This document shows positions 34,222-43,700 of a stretch of 64,000 nucleotides of DNA, piece after piece. This stretch comes from Palsa-872 sp036844615 (lineage in GTDB: Bacteria; Chloroflexota; Dormibacteria; Dormibacterales; Dormibacteraceae), in contig DAIUFK010000003.1 of the NCBI GenBank assembly GCA_036844615.1, positions 1 to 64,000 on the forward strand. The letters run 5' to 3'. Position 1 is the first letter of the stretch, and the number at the start of each line of letters is the position of its first letter. The notes under the pieces were generated by a model. That model was not told the DNA's origin. It did not search any database and saw only the letters and a list, made by a program, of their open reading frames with translations. The position numbers were made by a program, and so were the translations under genes.

Positions 34222-34946
34222 TGCTTCGGAAGCATAATGGCGGGCCGCCGCAGGCCCTTCACCTCCTGGCCCGACGTGAAGCGCGCGACCTTCTTGCCGT
34301 TGATCACCGTCACCACGCCAGGGCCTGCCGCCAGCCACTTCTTGCCATCCCACACCGCCGCGCTGCGCTCATCGATCCCGAGCAGGCAAAGGTCTGGGGC
34401 GGCGGCCTGTGCCGATTCGACCCAGCGATTTCCGAATGTGTCGAAATGCGGCAGGACCGCTGTCTTGGCCACCAGCCCGAGCGCCTCGGCAGGCCTCCGA
34501 TTGAACCGATTCGGCCAGCTCGCGCGCACCAGCGTATGGCTGCACAACGCCATCGATCCCGCCGACGAACCGGCCAAAGCCGCCCCTTCCTTCCACGCCT
34601 CGAACATCGCCTTCCACACCGCTGAGCCGCGCAGCACTTTGGCGACAAGCCCCGGATCTCCGCCGACCAGGTAGAAGAAGCCACCGGCTCGAGCGCGCTC
34701 GGCGATGACAGCGGAGTTCGCGTCGGCGCGCTTGAGGACTGGCAGCTCTTTCAGGTCTAGGCCGAACTGCCGGAACCACCCAATGGCGTGAGCCACCGAC
34801 TCATCAGGTTTCTGGCGCGCGGCCGCAGTCGGGACCACGAAAGCATCACCAGGCCTTGAAGCTGCCGCGAGCATGCGGTCCTGATCTTCGTTGCCGGGAT
34901 TGAACTCATCGCCACCGACAAGGGCGAGGATGCCGGGCATGTTCAT
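34218..34946 (-). CDS. Cyanophycinase-like S51-family peptidase
   Basis: 242 aa. A class-I glutamine-amidotransferase-like fold with the serine nucleophile in LAGSSAGSM, preceded by FFYLVGGDPG and followed by VLPHFDTFGNR. Peptidase E and cyanophycinase belong here. No cyanophycin synthetase gene is in the window, so a dipeptidase-like role is as likely. ATG 34946 is chosen at the divergent spacer with gltX. Confidence 0.82.
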   Translation of the reverse strand: MNMPGILALVGGDEFNPGNEDQDRMLAAASRPGDAFVVPTAAARQKPDESVAHAIGWFRQFGLDLKELPVLKRADANSAVIAERARAGGFFYLVGGDPGLVAKVLRGSAVWKAMFEAWKEGAALAGSSAGSMALCSHTLVRASWPNRFNRRPAEALGLVAKTAVLPHFDTFGNRWVESAQAAAPDLCLLGIDERSAAVWDGKKWLAAGPGVVTVINGKKVARFTSGQEVKGLRRPAIMLPKQ

Positions 34947-34999
34947 AGTGTCCTGCGCAGGCGGATCCGAAGGAGGCGCCGGCGCGGGGCACTTAGCAT

Positions 35000-36400
35000 A
35001 TGGCGGTGTCTGACTCTTCTCCGGTCCGGGTGCGAATCGCCCCGAGCCCAACCGGCTTTGCCCACCTGGGCACCGCCAGCACCGCGCTCTACAACCTGAT
35101 CTTCGCGCGCGCTCATGGCGGCACTTTCGCACTTCGCGTCGACGACACCGACGTCGAGCGCAATCGGCCCGAGTACGAGCAGGTCATCTACGAAGGGCTG
35201 CATTGGCTCGGCCTTGACTGGGACGAAGGCCCCGACAAGGGCGGACCGCATGCCCCATATCGCCAATCCGAACGCCTCGACGTGTACAAGCAGCACGCGG
35301 TAAAGCTTTTGACCGAGGGCAAAGCCTACAAATGCTTCTGCACAGCCGACGAGCTCGACGCGGAGCGCAAGCAGGCGCAGGCGGAGAAGCGTCCGTACAA
35401 ATACTCGCGGCGCTGCTTGAACAATCCGCCGGAAGGCAGGAGCGAGTTCACCGTGCGCTTCAAGGTCCCGGGCGGGGAGGTCAAGTTCACCGACATGATC
35501 CGAGGCGAGATGAGTTTCGACTCGGGACTCATCGGCGACTTCATCGTGGTCAAGTCAGATGGCTTTCCCACCTACAACTTCGCGAGCCCTGTCGATGACG
35601 CAACGATGGAGATAACGCACGTGATTCGCGGCGAGGAGCACCTGTCGAACACGCCCTACCAGCTGATGGTGGTCGACTCTCTGGGCTACGCGAGACCGAG
35701 CGCATACGCACACATGCCACTGATCCTCGCCAATGACGGCAGCAAGATGTCGAAGCGCAAGCACCCGGAGCTCAACCTGATGCTCTACCGCGAGAAGGGC
35801 TACCTGCCTGAGGCGCTGCTCAACTACCTGGCCCTGCTTGGATGGAATCCAGGCACCCAGCAAGAGATCTTTTCGTTCGACCAGCTGGTCGAGCTTTTCT
35901 CCTTCGACCGCGTGCAGCACGGCGGGGCACGATTCGATTGGGAGAAGCTCAACTGGATCAACGGCGAGTACATACGAGCGCTCGACGATGACCAGCTCGC
36001 CCGCCGGTTGGCCCCCTTTCTTCCGCAGCTGGACGAGGCGACGATCCTCCGCGCGACGCCGGCCCTCAAGACACGCTTGGCCAAGCTATCGGATGCGGAA
36101 GCGCTGCTCGATTACCTGTGGACCGATCCCGCGCCTCCGGCTCTCGAGGCCGACGCCGTCGACCGCGTGCGGGCCGCGATGGCGGCTCTGCAGGACGTTC
36201 AGTGGGAGCCTGGCGCCATCCACGACGCGCTGATGACGGTGGTCGAAGCGTCCGGGCTCGGACCCAACAAGACGTTCATGCCGATTCGACAGGCGGTGAC
36301 CGGCAAGAAGATCTCACCGCCTATCGACTACACGCTGGCGCTCCTGCCCAAAGAGGTAGCGATGGCGCGCCTCGCTACAGTTGCGGGGAGCCCCGATTGA
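35000..36400 (+). CDS. gltX: Glutamyl-tRNA synthetase
   Basis: 466 aa class I synthetase. The HIGH-like motif is in APSPTGFAHLGTA, the zinc-region Cys in YKCFCTADE, and the KMSKR loop in DGSKMSKRKH. The anticodon-binding helical domain follows from about residue 320. It charges tRNA-Glu (and perhaps tRNA-Gln, as in organisms using the transamidation route). It overlaps lgt by TTGA. Confidence 0.96.
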   Translation: MAVSDSSPVRVRIAPSPTGFAHLGTASTALYNLIFARAHGGTFALRVDDTDVERNRPEYEQVIYEGLHWLGLDWDEGPDKGGPHAPYRQSERLDVYKQHAVKLLTEGKAYKCFCTADELDAERKQAQAEKRPYKYSRRCLNNPPEGRSEFTVRFKVPGGEVKFTDMIRGEMSFDSGLIGDFIVVKSDGFPTYNFASPVDDATMEITHVIRGEEHLSNTPYQLMVVDSLGYARPSAYAHMPLILANDGSKMSKRKHPELNLMLYREKGYLPEALLNYLALLGWNPGTQQEIFSFDQLVELFSFDRVQHGGARFDWEKLNWINGEYIRALDDDQLARRLAPFLPQLDEATILRATPALKTRLAKLSDAEALLDYLWTDPAPPALEADAVDRVRAAMAALQDVQWEPGAIHDALMTVVEASGLGPNKTFMPIRQAVTGKKISPPIDYTLALLPKEVAMARLATVAGSPD

Positions 36401-37428
36401 TTCCTCTCACCATCGTCATCGACCTGGAACCAACCCTCTTTCGGATTGGGCCCTTCCTCATCACCTGGCACGGAGTGTTCGCGGTGCTGGGCATCCTGGC
36501 CGGAGCGCGGCTGGGGCTCTGGCTGCTCGGCAAGGATGGCGTCGAGGTCAAGCAGGGAGCGGACGGCGTCGCCTGGATGGTCCTCGTCGGACTTGTCGGC
36601 GCCCGCCTCCTCTACGTGTGGGAGAACTACAAGCTTTTCGAGGGCAACCTTGCCCGGATATTCGCCATCACCGAGGGCGGCATCAGCCAGTGGGGCGGGC
36701 TGTTCGGCGCCATGGTCGGCGCGTACATCTGGGCGCGGCGAGCGGCTTTCTCCTACTGGAAGCTGCTAGACGCGGCGGGGGCGGCGGCGATGATCGGGCT
36801 CGCCATCGGCCGGGTCGGGGATGTCGTCAACGGCGAGCACCACGGGACGCCGACCACCCTTCCGTGGGGCGTCGAATACGTCAACCCCGACACCCTTGGC
36901 CAGCCTGGCCAGATCGTCCACCCCGAGGTGGCGTACGAGATGATCCTCACCCTGGTGATCCTCGGGGCGATCCTGCCTTTTCACCAGCGACTCAAGGCGA
37001 GGCTTCCCGATGGAGTCCTCGGGCTCGCATACCTTGGTTTGTATGCGATCGGCCGCTTCCTCCTCAGCTACTTCCGCACCGATCCCGCGGTGTTCGCGGG
37101 CCTGCGCCAGGCGCAGCTCGCCTCATTGCTCATGGTGGCGATAGCGGTGGTCGCGATCCCGATACTTTTCAGGCGCAGACAATCGGCCGCCGTGACATCC
37201 GCGATGCCGGCCGAGCCATCGACCGTGAAGCCGGATTCCGAACTGGAGGCGGCGCCGGCAGAGGTCGAGGCGCCGGTCGAGCCGGACCAGGCTGTGCCTG
37301 ATGCGACTCAGCCGGAACCTGCGAAGCCTTTACCGCCAGCGCCCACGCCGCCGCGCAAGCCGCGGACTCGGCGGCCCAACGCACCCGGCGCTGAGCCCGG
37401 CACGCCGACCGATCTCGCCACGAGCTGA
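36397..37428 (+). CDS. lgt: Prolipoprotein diacylglyceryl transferase with Pro/Ala tail
   Basis: 343 aa. Multi-pass membrane enzyme adding diacylglycerol to lipobox Cys. ITWHGVFAVLGI, the GGISQWGGLFGAMVG stretch and the signature AMIGLAIGRVGDVVNGEHHG are present. The TTG 36397 start overlaps gltX and has GGGGAG 7 nt upstream; the frame is open much earlier but that is inside gltX. After the last helix (about residue 265) is a 78-residue Pro/Ala/Glu extension, unusual for Lgt. Its coding DNA overlaps the DUF72 gene on the other strand. Confidence 0.93.
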   Translation: MIPLTIVIDLEPTLFRIGPFLITWHGVFAVLGILAGARLGLWLLGKDGVEVKQGADGVAWMVLVGLVGARLLYVWENYKLFEGNLARIFAITEGGISQWGGLFGAMVGAYIWARRAAFSYWKLLDAAGAAAMIGLAIGRVGDVVNGEHHGTPTTLPWGVEYVNPDTLGQPGQIVHPEVAYEMILTLVILGAILPFHQRLKARLPDGVLGLAYLGLYAIGRFLLSYFRTDPAVFAGLRQAQLASLLMVAIAVVAIPILFRRRQSAAVTSAMPAEPSTVKPDSELEAAPAEVEAPVEPDQAVPDATQPEPAKPLPPAPTPPRKPRTRRPNAPGAEPGTPTDLATS

Positions 37429-38096
37429 GCCAGCGCCGGCGATCCGGGGTCGTGCTTGAAGTAGACATGCACCTCGTCGTGCGCGCCGACCGCGGCTTTC
37501 ACTTGATCCAGCCACGGCTTCAGCGATCGCGTGGTGTAGCCACGGCGCAGCCTGAAGTACGCGATAGGTCCCAGCGCAACCAGCGGAGCGCGCGGCCATT
37601 TCTCCTCGTCGGTGACCACAAGCGCGGCGCCATGCGCGCGGAGCACGCGGTAGGTCTCCTCTTCAAACCACGACTCGTGGCGAAACTCCGCAGCGACAGG
37701 GCGGGCGAGCGCACCGAGCAGCGAATCGAGAAGACCAGGGTTGCGCTGTCGCGCCGGCGGGAACTGCAGCAGAACGGGTCCGAGGCGTTCGCCAAGCGGC
37801 GCGAGGCGATCCCCAATGATCCGAGCCAGCCCGACGCGATCGAAGGCATCCGCCGAGTACGTGAGTCCGCGGTGAGCCTTCATGCAGAACCGGAATGACT
37901 GGCTCGTGCCCGCCGCCCATTTCAGCAGCGTCGACTCCGGCGGCGTTCGGTAGAAGCTTCCGTTCAGCTCGACGCCGTTGAGCCGCTCGGAGTAGTAATC
38001 GAGCATTCGAGCGCCTGCAAGCGTGGCGGGATAGAAAATCCCTTTCCAGCTCGCGTAGCTGAACCCTGACGTGCCGGCGTAGAGCGCGCCGCCTAT
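37308..38096 (-). CDS. DUF72 (YecE-like) protein, possible ATA start
   Basis: About 262 aa. The DUF72 TIM-barrel core is clear: LNGVELNGSFYRTP, FCMKAHRGLTY, LLQFPPARQ, EFRHESWF and YFRLRRG. The first ATG (38006) would cut off the conserved opening LYAGTSGFSYASWKGIFYP that is encoded in frame upstream. No ATG, GTG or TTG precedes it, but an ATA at 38096, 8 nt after AGAGGG, does. Either this is a rare ATA start, or the start codon has mutated or been misread. The C-terminus runs 121 bp into the lgt tail on the opposite strand. Confidence 0.75.
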   Translation of the reverse strand: MGGALYAGTSGFSYASWKGIFYPATLAGARMLDYYSERLNGVELNGSFYRTPPESTLLKWAAGTSQSFRFCMKAHRGLTYSADAFDRVGLARIIGDRLAPLGERLGPVLLQFPPARQRNPGLLDSLLGALARPVAAEFRHESWFEEETYRVLRAHGAALVVTDEEKWPRAPLVALGPIAYFRLRRGYTTRSLKPWLDQVKAAVGAHDEVHVYFKHDPGSPALAQLVARSVGVPGSAPGALGRRVRGLRGGVGAGGKGFAGSG

Positions 38097-38109
38097 GGCA
38101 AAGGCCCTC

Positions 38110-39186
38110 TCAAGACAAAGACGAGCGGCCGGTCGTCGCCATCTCGCGCATGACGCGCTCGTGCAGCTGGCCGCACGCGGCGTCGGCCTCGCGGCCTCGC
38201 GTATCGCGCACAGTGACGTTCAACCCCTGGCCTTCGACCCACTCTTTGAAGCGGCGAATCGAAGCACGGTCAGGCGCTCGGTAAGGAGTGTCGTCCACAG
38301 GGTTGAAAGGGATCAGGTTCACATGCGCCAACTTGCGCCGGAGCAGCCTGCCGAGCTCCTTCGCGTCGCGCTCGGTGTCATTGACGCCCGCAAGCATCAC
38401 CCACTCGTAACTGACCCGGCGCCCGGTCTTCTGAGCGTAACCCTGGGACGCCTTGACGAGGTCCTCGACCGGATATTTCCGGTTGATGGGCACCAGCACG
38501 TTCCGAAGCTCGTCGCGAGCTGCATGTAGCGAGATCGCAAGCGTGACCGGCAATTTTTCCTCGCCCAGCTGTTCGATGCGCGGTATCAGACCGCTGGTCG
38601 AGACGACTATGCGCCGCGGGCTGATGCCGAGAAGCTGAGGGTCGGCGATTTGCCGCACCGACTCGACGACAGCCTGGTAGTTGGCCATCGGCTCGCCCAT
38701 GCCCATGAAGACAACGTGGGACAGACGCTTGCCTTCAACAGCGAGGATCCTGACAGCGTCGAAGGCCTGCTCAAGGATCTCGTGGGCTTTGAGGTTCCTT
38801 CCGAAAGGAAACTTGCCAGTCGCACAGAAAGGGCAGCCGATCGGGCATCCCGCCTGTGACGAGATGCACAGCGTCGACCGATCGGAGTAGCGCATGACTA
38901 CAGCCTCGATCGAGTGGCCACCATCCAGCTCGTACAGGGCCTTCGACGTCAACGAGCGATCGGCTTGGGACGTTGCGACCGTCCTCAGCGAGGTGCTGCG
39001 AAACTCGCGAGCGAGAGCGACCCGCAGCGCCTTTGGGATGTCGTGCATCTCCTCGAACGAGGCTGCCCCGCGAGCGAGCCAGCCCCAAATCTGACGACGG
39101 CGGTAAGCGCCTGCATCGTTGGCCACGAGCCACGCCTCGAGGTCAGCAGCAGAAAGCGAAAGGATCGCGGGACGCAGCTCGGTCAC
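38110..39186 (-). CDS. rlmN: 23S rRNA (adenine-2503-C2)-methyltransferase
   Basis: 358 aa radical-SAM enzyme. The CxxxCxxC cluster site is CPIGCPFC with the preceding Gln-Ala (SSQAG); GMGEPMANY and ISLHAARDE follow, and the methyl-carrier Cys is probably the one in DAACGQLHE near the end. It methylates A2503 of 23S rRNA and some tRNAs. The GTG start at 39186 overlaps the stop of the MBL hydrolase by GTGA. Confidence 0.95.
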   Translation of the reverse strand: MTELRPAILSLSAADLEAWLVANDAGAYRRRQIWGWLARGAASFEEMHDIPKALRVALAREFRSTSLRTVATSQADRSLTSKALYELDGGHSIEAVVMRYSDRSTLCISSQAGCPIGCPFCATGKFPFGRNLKAHEILEQAFDAVRILAVEGKRLSHVVFMGMGEPMANYQAVVESVRQIADPQLLGISPRRIVVSTSGLIPRIEQLGEEKLPVTLAISLHAARDELRNVLVPINRKYPVEDLVKASQGYAQKTGRRVSYEWVMLAGVNDTERDAKELGRLLRRKLAHVNLIPFNPVDDTPYRAPDRASIRRFKEWVEGQGLNVTVRDTRGREADAACGQLHERVMREMATTGRSSLS

Positions 39187-39947
39187 TGCAGTGAGGCTAC
39201 GCGAAAGAACTCGTCGCTCACCTGCACCACCCGCTCGTCGACCAGCTTTTGGAGGTGCGCGCGCATCGTCATCTCCGCCGCCTGAAACAGCTCGTCCCCC
39301 ACCGCGGGTCCATAAACGCGCCGCGTGAGGTCCCCCGCGGTGCCGCCGCGCCGCCTGACCTCAGCGAGCACCTGCGCCTCACGCTCGAGGCGGTGGGTTC
39401 GATACTCCTCGATCTTTGCCACCGCGTCGGCCACCGGGTCCCAATGCCCGGGAAACAGAATCGTCGGCCTCAATGCTGCAAGCCTTTCGAGCGACCGCAG
39501 GTATGCGGCAACGTTCCCCTCGGGATAGGTGACCATCGAGCTGCCCTTCCCAAGCACCAGGTCGCCAGTGAACACGGCTCCATCGCCTGGAACCCAGAAG
39601 CAAAGGTGATCTGCGCTGTGACCTGGCGTGTGGAGGGCGGTGAGGCTCAGCGTCCCCACGCGGACCACGTCTCCATCGCCAAGCTCCGGGAACCTCTGCA
39701 CCGATGCCCGATGCGCCGCGGCCAGGCGCTCAGCCAACGGGAGGTGGTCGGGGTGATGGTGCGTGACGAGCACCACCCCTACTGTGGCGCCCGCGAGCTT
39801 TTGATCGATGGCGGCAAGGTGCCTCTTGTCGTCAGGCCCGGGATCGATGACGGCGACGACGGGGCCGGCTTCGACGATCCAGGTGTTGGTGCCAGGGCCC
39901 GTATAGGGCCCCGGGTTGGGCGCCACGACCCGAGTTACTTGCGGCAC
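39183..39947 (-). CDS. MBL-fold metallo-hydrolase
   Basis: 254 aa. Metal-binding THHHPDHL, the later His in TPGHSADHLCF, the Asp in TGDLVLGKGSS and His in FPGHWDP. A C-terminal winged-helix-like extension (TMRAHLQKLVDERVV) is typical of LACTB2-type proteins, which act on RNA or thioesters. GTG 39947 (PQVTRVVAPNPG) is chosen because longer forms run into the upstream gene. Confidence 0.88.
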   Translation of the reverse strand: MPQVTRVVAPNPGPYTGPGTNTWIVEAGPVVAVIDPGPDDKRHLAAIDQKLAGATVGVVLVTHHHPDHLPLAERLAAAHRASVQRFPELGDGDVVRVGTLSLTALHTPGHSADHLCFWVPGDGAVFTGDLVLGKGSSMVTYPEGNVAAYLRSLERLAALRPTILFPGHWDPVADAVAKIEEYRTHRLEREAQVLAEVRRRGGTAGDLTRRVYGPAVGDELFQAAEMTMRAHLQKLVDERVVQVSDEFFRVASLQ

Positions 39948-39975
39948 GAAAGGGCTTCCGGCCGCGCCTCTCTTG

Positions 39976-40680
39976 TCAGCGTGTCTGTCGCGCCGGCAGG
40001 TAGATGTCGGCGCGCTCGGGATCACTCGCGTCGAACCAGCCGTCCAGATGCGTTTCGACGATGAGCCTGATCAGGGGCTCACCCATCTCCGGCACCGCCA
40101 TCGGCTGCCTCGGGCCGCTGCCGCCAACCCGCACCCTCCACCACGAGCCGACGAGCTCGGCCCGAACTGTCAGGTTCTCGCTGCCCATCCATTCCTTGGC
40201 GCGGCTGAACGCCTCGACGAGCGCCGGCTCCGAGCCGAGGACCACCGCCTCGGACGGCAACCTCCGATCGGCGTTCGCGAGGGCCAGGTTGAGCACCGCA
40301 CCGAGGACCACGCCCCGTACGCCGTCCTTTGACTGCACCGCTGCGGCTTCAACTGCCGCGGCCCGACGTGCGACCTCCTGCGCCTGCTCGAACACCGCCT
40401 CGAGCAGCTCGGGACGGCCGAATGCAGCTTGCCGGGCAGACTCCTGCAGCGCGAGCACCGCTGAACGCAGTTTGTGCCCGAGCCTGCTCAGCAGGTAGGT
40501 GCGATGCTCGTCCGCCAGTTGCTGGCCGAGCTCGGCGCTCCGCCGCGCTAAGGCGAGGCCAGAATGCTCTGCCCAGCCGACCAGGCGACCGTTGAGCGCC
40601 AGGGCCTCCCATGGGCCACCGGGCGGAGGGAATTCGATGTCGGCAGGGCCATGGCGCTGGTGATCCGGGATTGATTCCAT
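39976..40680 (-). CDS. Kinase-like companion of the GAF kinase (tentative)
   Basis: 234 aa. The segment LSRLGHKLRSAVLALQE resembles the phospho-accepting helix of histidine kinases (H followed by x-L-R). A weak ATPase-like region follows, but no clear N, G1 or G2 boxes, so it is either a degenerate kinase, a phosphotransfer protein, or unrelated. It directly follows the 1361-aa kinase on the same strand (stop of that gene 91 bp before this start). ATG 40680 has a GGCGGTGG purine stretch before it. Confidence 0.55.
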   Translation of the reverse strand: MESIPDHQRHGPADIEFPPPGGPWEALALNGRLVGWAEHSGLALARRSAELGQQLADEHRTYLLSRLGHKLRSAVLALQESARQAAFGRPELLEAVFEQAQEVARRAAAVEAAAVQSKDGVRGVVLGAVLNLALANADRRLPSEAVVLGSEPALVEAFSRAKEWMGSENLTVRAELVGSWWRVRVGGSGPRQPMAVPEMGEPLIRLIVETHLDGWFDASDPERADIYLPARQTR

Positions 40681-40770
40681 GCCACCGCCAACCCTGACCC
40701 AGGCAGGACCGGGTGACGAGGATCGGCGTCCCCCAGCCGCTACAGCCAAGGCTGGGTATTCACTTAGGAT

Positions 40771-43700
40771 CTAACGACCGCGCCCCACGGACTCTTGCGT
40801 CCTGCTCCTGCTCGACGCATCGATCGCGGGCACGATGAACCTGAACGTGGTGCCGCTGCGGTCGCTGGAGGCAACCCAGATTCGGCCGCCGAAAGAGCGC
40901 TCCACGACGAGCCGGCACAGGTAGAGCCCAAGGCCCAAACCACCCTGCGAGCGGTTGCGACCGGCGGGGCCTGTCTTCTCGAAGAGGCTGTCAAGGCTGG
41001 CCGACGGCAGTCCCGGGCCATGGTCGGTGACAGTGATCTCCAACCAGCCGCGCGGAGCGATACGCGCCTGCACCAGCACCGCTTTGTCCGTGTACTCGAG
41101 GGCGTTCCCAATCAGGTTGGTCAATACCTGCGCCAGGTGAGTCGGTTCGCAGGCGGCAGGTGGTAGGTCTTCGGTCAAGCTGACCTCAACGGCTGACGCT
41201 CGTTCCGCGTAGCGATGCTGAAGCACTGCCATCACGCCATCCAGTGCTGGACCGAGGTCGACGCGCTCAGGACTGGGTTCGAAATGTCGCGTCTCCAGCT
41301 TGGCGATGATCAGCTGGCTCTCGACAAGGCTGAGCAGCCGATCTGACGACTCATACGCCTCCTGCAGCAGCTCCCGTCTGCCGCTTGCGTCGATGGTGGC
41401 GTCCCACTGCATGATCCCGGCCAGCGTGTTCTTCATTGCCGCCGCGGGGCTGCGCACCTCGTGCCCGATCGCCCTCAGCATCAGGTCCTTGGCTTCGAGA
41501 GCGAGCCTCTGAGCTGTGACGTCCTCATGCAGGGTGAGGATGCCGGCAGGCTCTCCTTCGATACCCGGGATCACCACGCGCCGCACGTGCACGATCCGGT
41601 CAGGGTCGCGCAGGTGAAGCTCCAGCGTGCCATCGGTCTCGCCGTCGTCGCTGGCAACTGCACCCGCTGCCGCATAGATCTCGGCAGGCTTTCGGCCAGG
41701 CATCTCGGAGGCCTGGAGGTTGTAGATCGACTCCACTTCGGGGTTGGCGTACACGATGCTGCCCGCGGCGTCCTCGAGCATCACGCCGACTGGCGAATGG
41801 CGGAGGATTGCGTTCATCATCCGGCGCTCGCGGTCGAGGGCGTCAACCAGCTCGAGCTGCCCGATCAGAACCGCAGCCTGGCCGGCGAGCACCGCCGCGA
41901 GCCGGCGCGTCTCCGAGGCGCCTGCGGTCATCCTCGCCACGAGCAATCCCGCAAGCCTGCCTTCGACCTGGATGGGGATGGCGAAGGCGTCGGGGGATGC
42001 CCCGATCAGATCCAGCAGCGCCCGCAACCTCCTGCCGCCGGTCGGCGAGTTCAAGGCCTTCAGCAGGCCAGAGCTGTCGGCGACGGGCACCCCGGGCTCC
42101 GGCTCCGCGCTGCCAGTCCCTCGCCGAACCAGGTGGCCGTCTTCCAGCAGCCAGAGCTCGCCCTGCGAGTTCGCAAGGGCGCGGCCGACGATGCGGGCCA
42201 TCTCGGAGCGGGCTCGCTCCGGCTCGGTCGGCGTCAGCTCGGTGAAAGCAGCCACCGCCTCCAGCGCTCGAATACGGCCTCGTGTCTCCGCCACCAGCCG
42301 CGAGTTCTCGATCGCGACAGCCGCATGCCTGGCGAAATCGAGCGCGGCCGTTCCAGGCTCTGCCAGGTGGGTCGAAGCGTGGACGGAACCTATCGCGCCG
42401 ACAAGGCGGTCGCCATACCAGAGAGGAATCAAGCTCCAGGCCTGCTCGCGTTCGACGCCTGTCACCATGCCTGTCGGAGCGTCGCGCCAGTTGTCCTCGG
42501 AAGCCAGGCCGGCCCAGCCAAGCACCCCCTCCGCCGCAGGATCGCCGCTGCCGCGCGTGGCGCTTGTGCGCCCTTCAGTGTCGAACGCCCAGCACACGAC
42601 GCCTGTGGACTCGAGCATCGTCAGCGCCTGGTCCGCGATGTTGGCGACCACGCTCATCAGCTCGTGGCCGGCCAGCGCGGCAAGCTCCTGGATACGCACC
42701 GACTGGGCCAGAGCCAGCTCGTTCGCGTGATGTAGGCGCATCGTCCGCAGCGCAATGCCGACCACTGGCGCGGCGGCCTCCAGGAGCTTCAAGTGCGAAG
42801 GCGGAAAGCGGCCGCCATCCTTGCGCTCGGCGGCGATGCCCGCGACCACGCGCTCGCCCTGCATCACAGGCACCCAGACCACGTGACTCGGGGCCGTCCC
42901 GCCGTCTCCGTTGACCGAGGCGGCATCGCCAGCGATCGATTCGACGACTGAGCCCGCGCCTTCGATCAAACTTCGGAACGAAGGCTCGTCCTCGATCGGT
43001 ATGGGACCGAATGGAATCGCGGAGCCGCCGCGGTCGCCGTTGAACCCGACGACATTGCCCGCCGCGTCGAGATAGGCAAGGACCATGTGCGATGCATCTG
43101 CGTAGTCGCTGACCGCGGCGAAGACGGCGTCGGCGATCTGACTCTCGTCGGAGGCGCCGGCGACTCCCATCTCGAGCACGTGAAGCGCCTCGAGTCGAGC
43201 CCGTTCGGACTGCGCCTGCGCGAAGTGGTCTGCGTTGGCCAGGGCCAGGCTCACGTGGGCGGCGACATCCTGAAGGAGCCTCACGTGCCAGTCGTCGAAC
43301 GCGGCATCGCGATACGACTGCAGCGAGAGCATCGCGGTGATCCGGTCTCCGCTCAGGACCGGCACCCAGACAAACGAACGAGATACGTCCCGGTGCTTGC
43401 CAGGAGCGCCAGAGACGAAGACCGCGGCGCCTCGACCGACGTTCCAGCGGTCGCGCTCGAGACCTTTGCGCTCAAAGCTTCGCGCCCAGGGAGAGTGCCT
43501 GACCAGCACAGGCCGGCCCGTCTCGTAGGCCTCTCTTGACGGTCCGGTGACGGCAAGCGCCACAGGCGGCACCACCTCCTCGACCCCGGCGAGGTACTGG
43601 TAGCCCTCGGCGATCGGACCTTCTTCCGATTCGGTGATCGTCGCCAGGATGAAGCCGTCGAAAGCGAGGAAGGCAGCGAGCTCCTCGCGCAGCGTTCTCA

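Noticed and set aside
34218..34946. Cyanophycin storage locus
   Set aside because: No cyanophycin synthetase is present in the window; the S51 family also includes ordinary dipeptidases.
34218..35132. 304-codon version of the S51 peptidase
   Set aside because: It would extend over the gltX start on the other strand; the family opening is MNMPGILALVGG at 34946.
36118..37428. 436-codon version of lgt
   Set aside because: The extra N-terminus lies inside gltX in another frame; TTG 36397 gives the correct Lgt opening.
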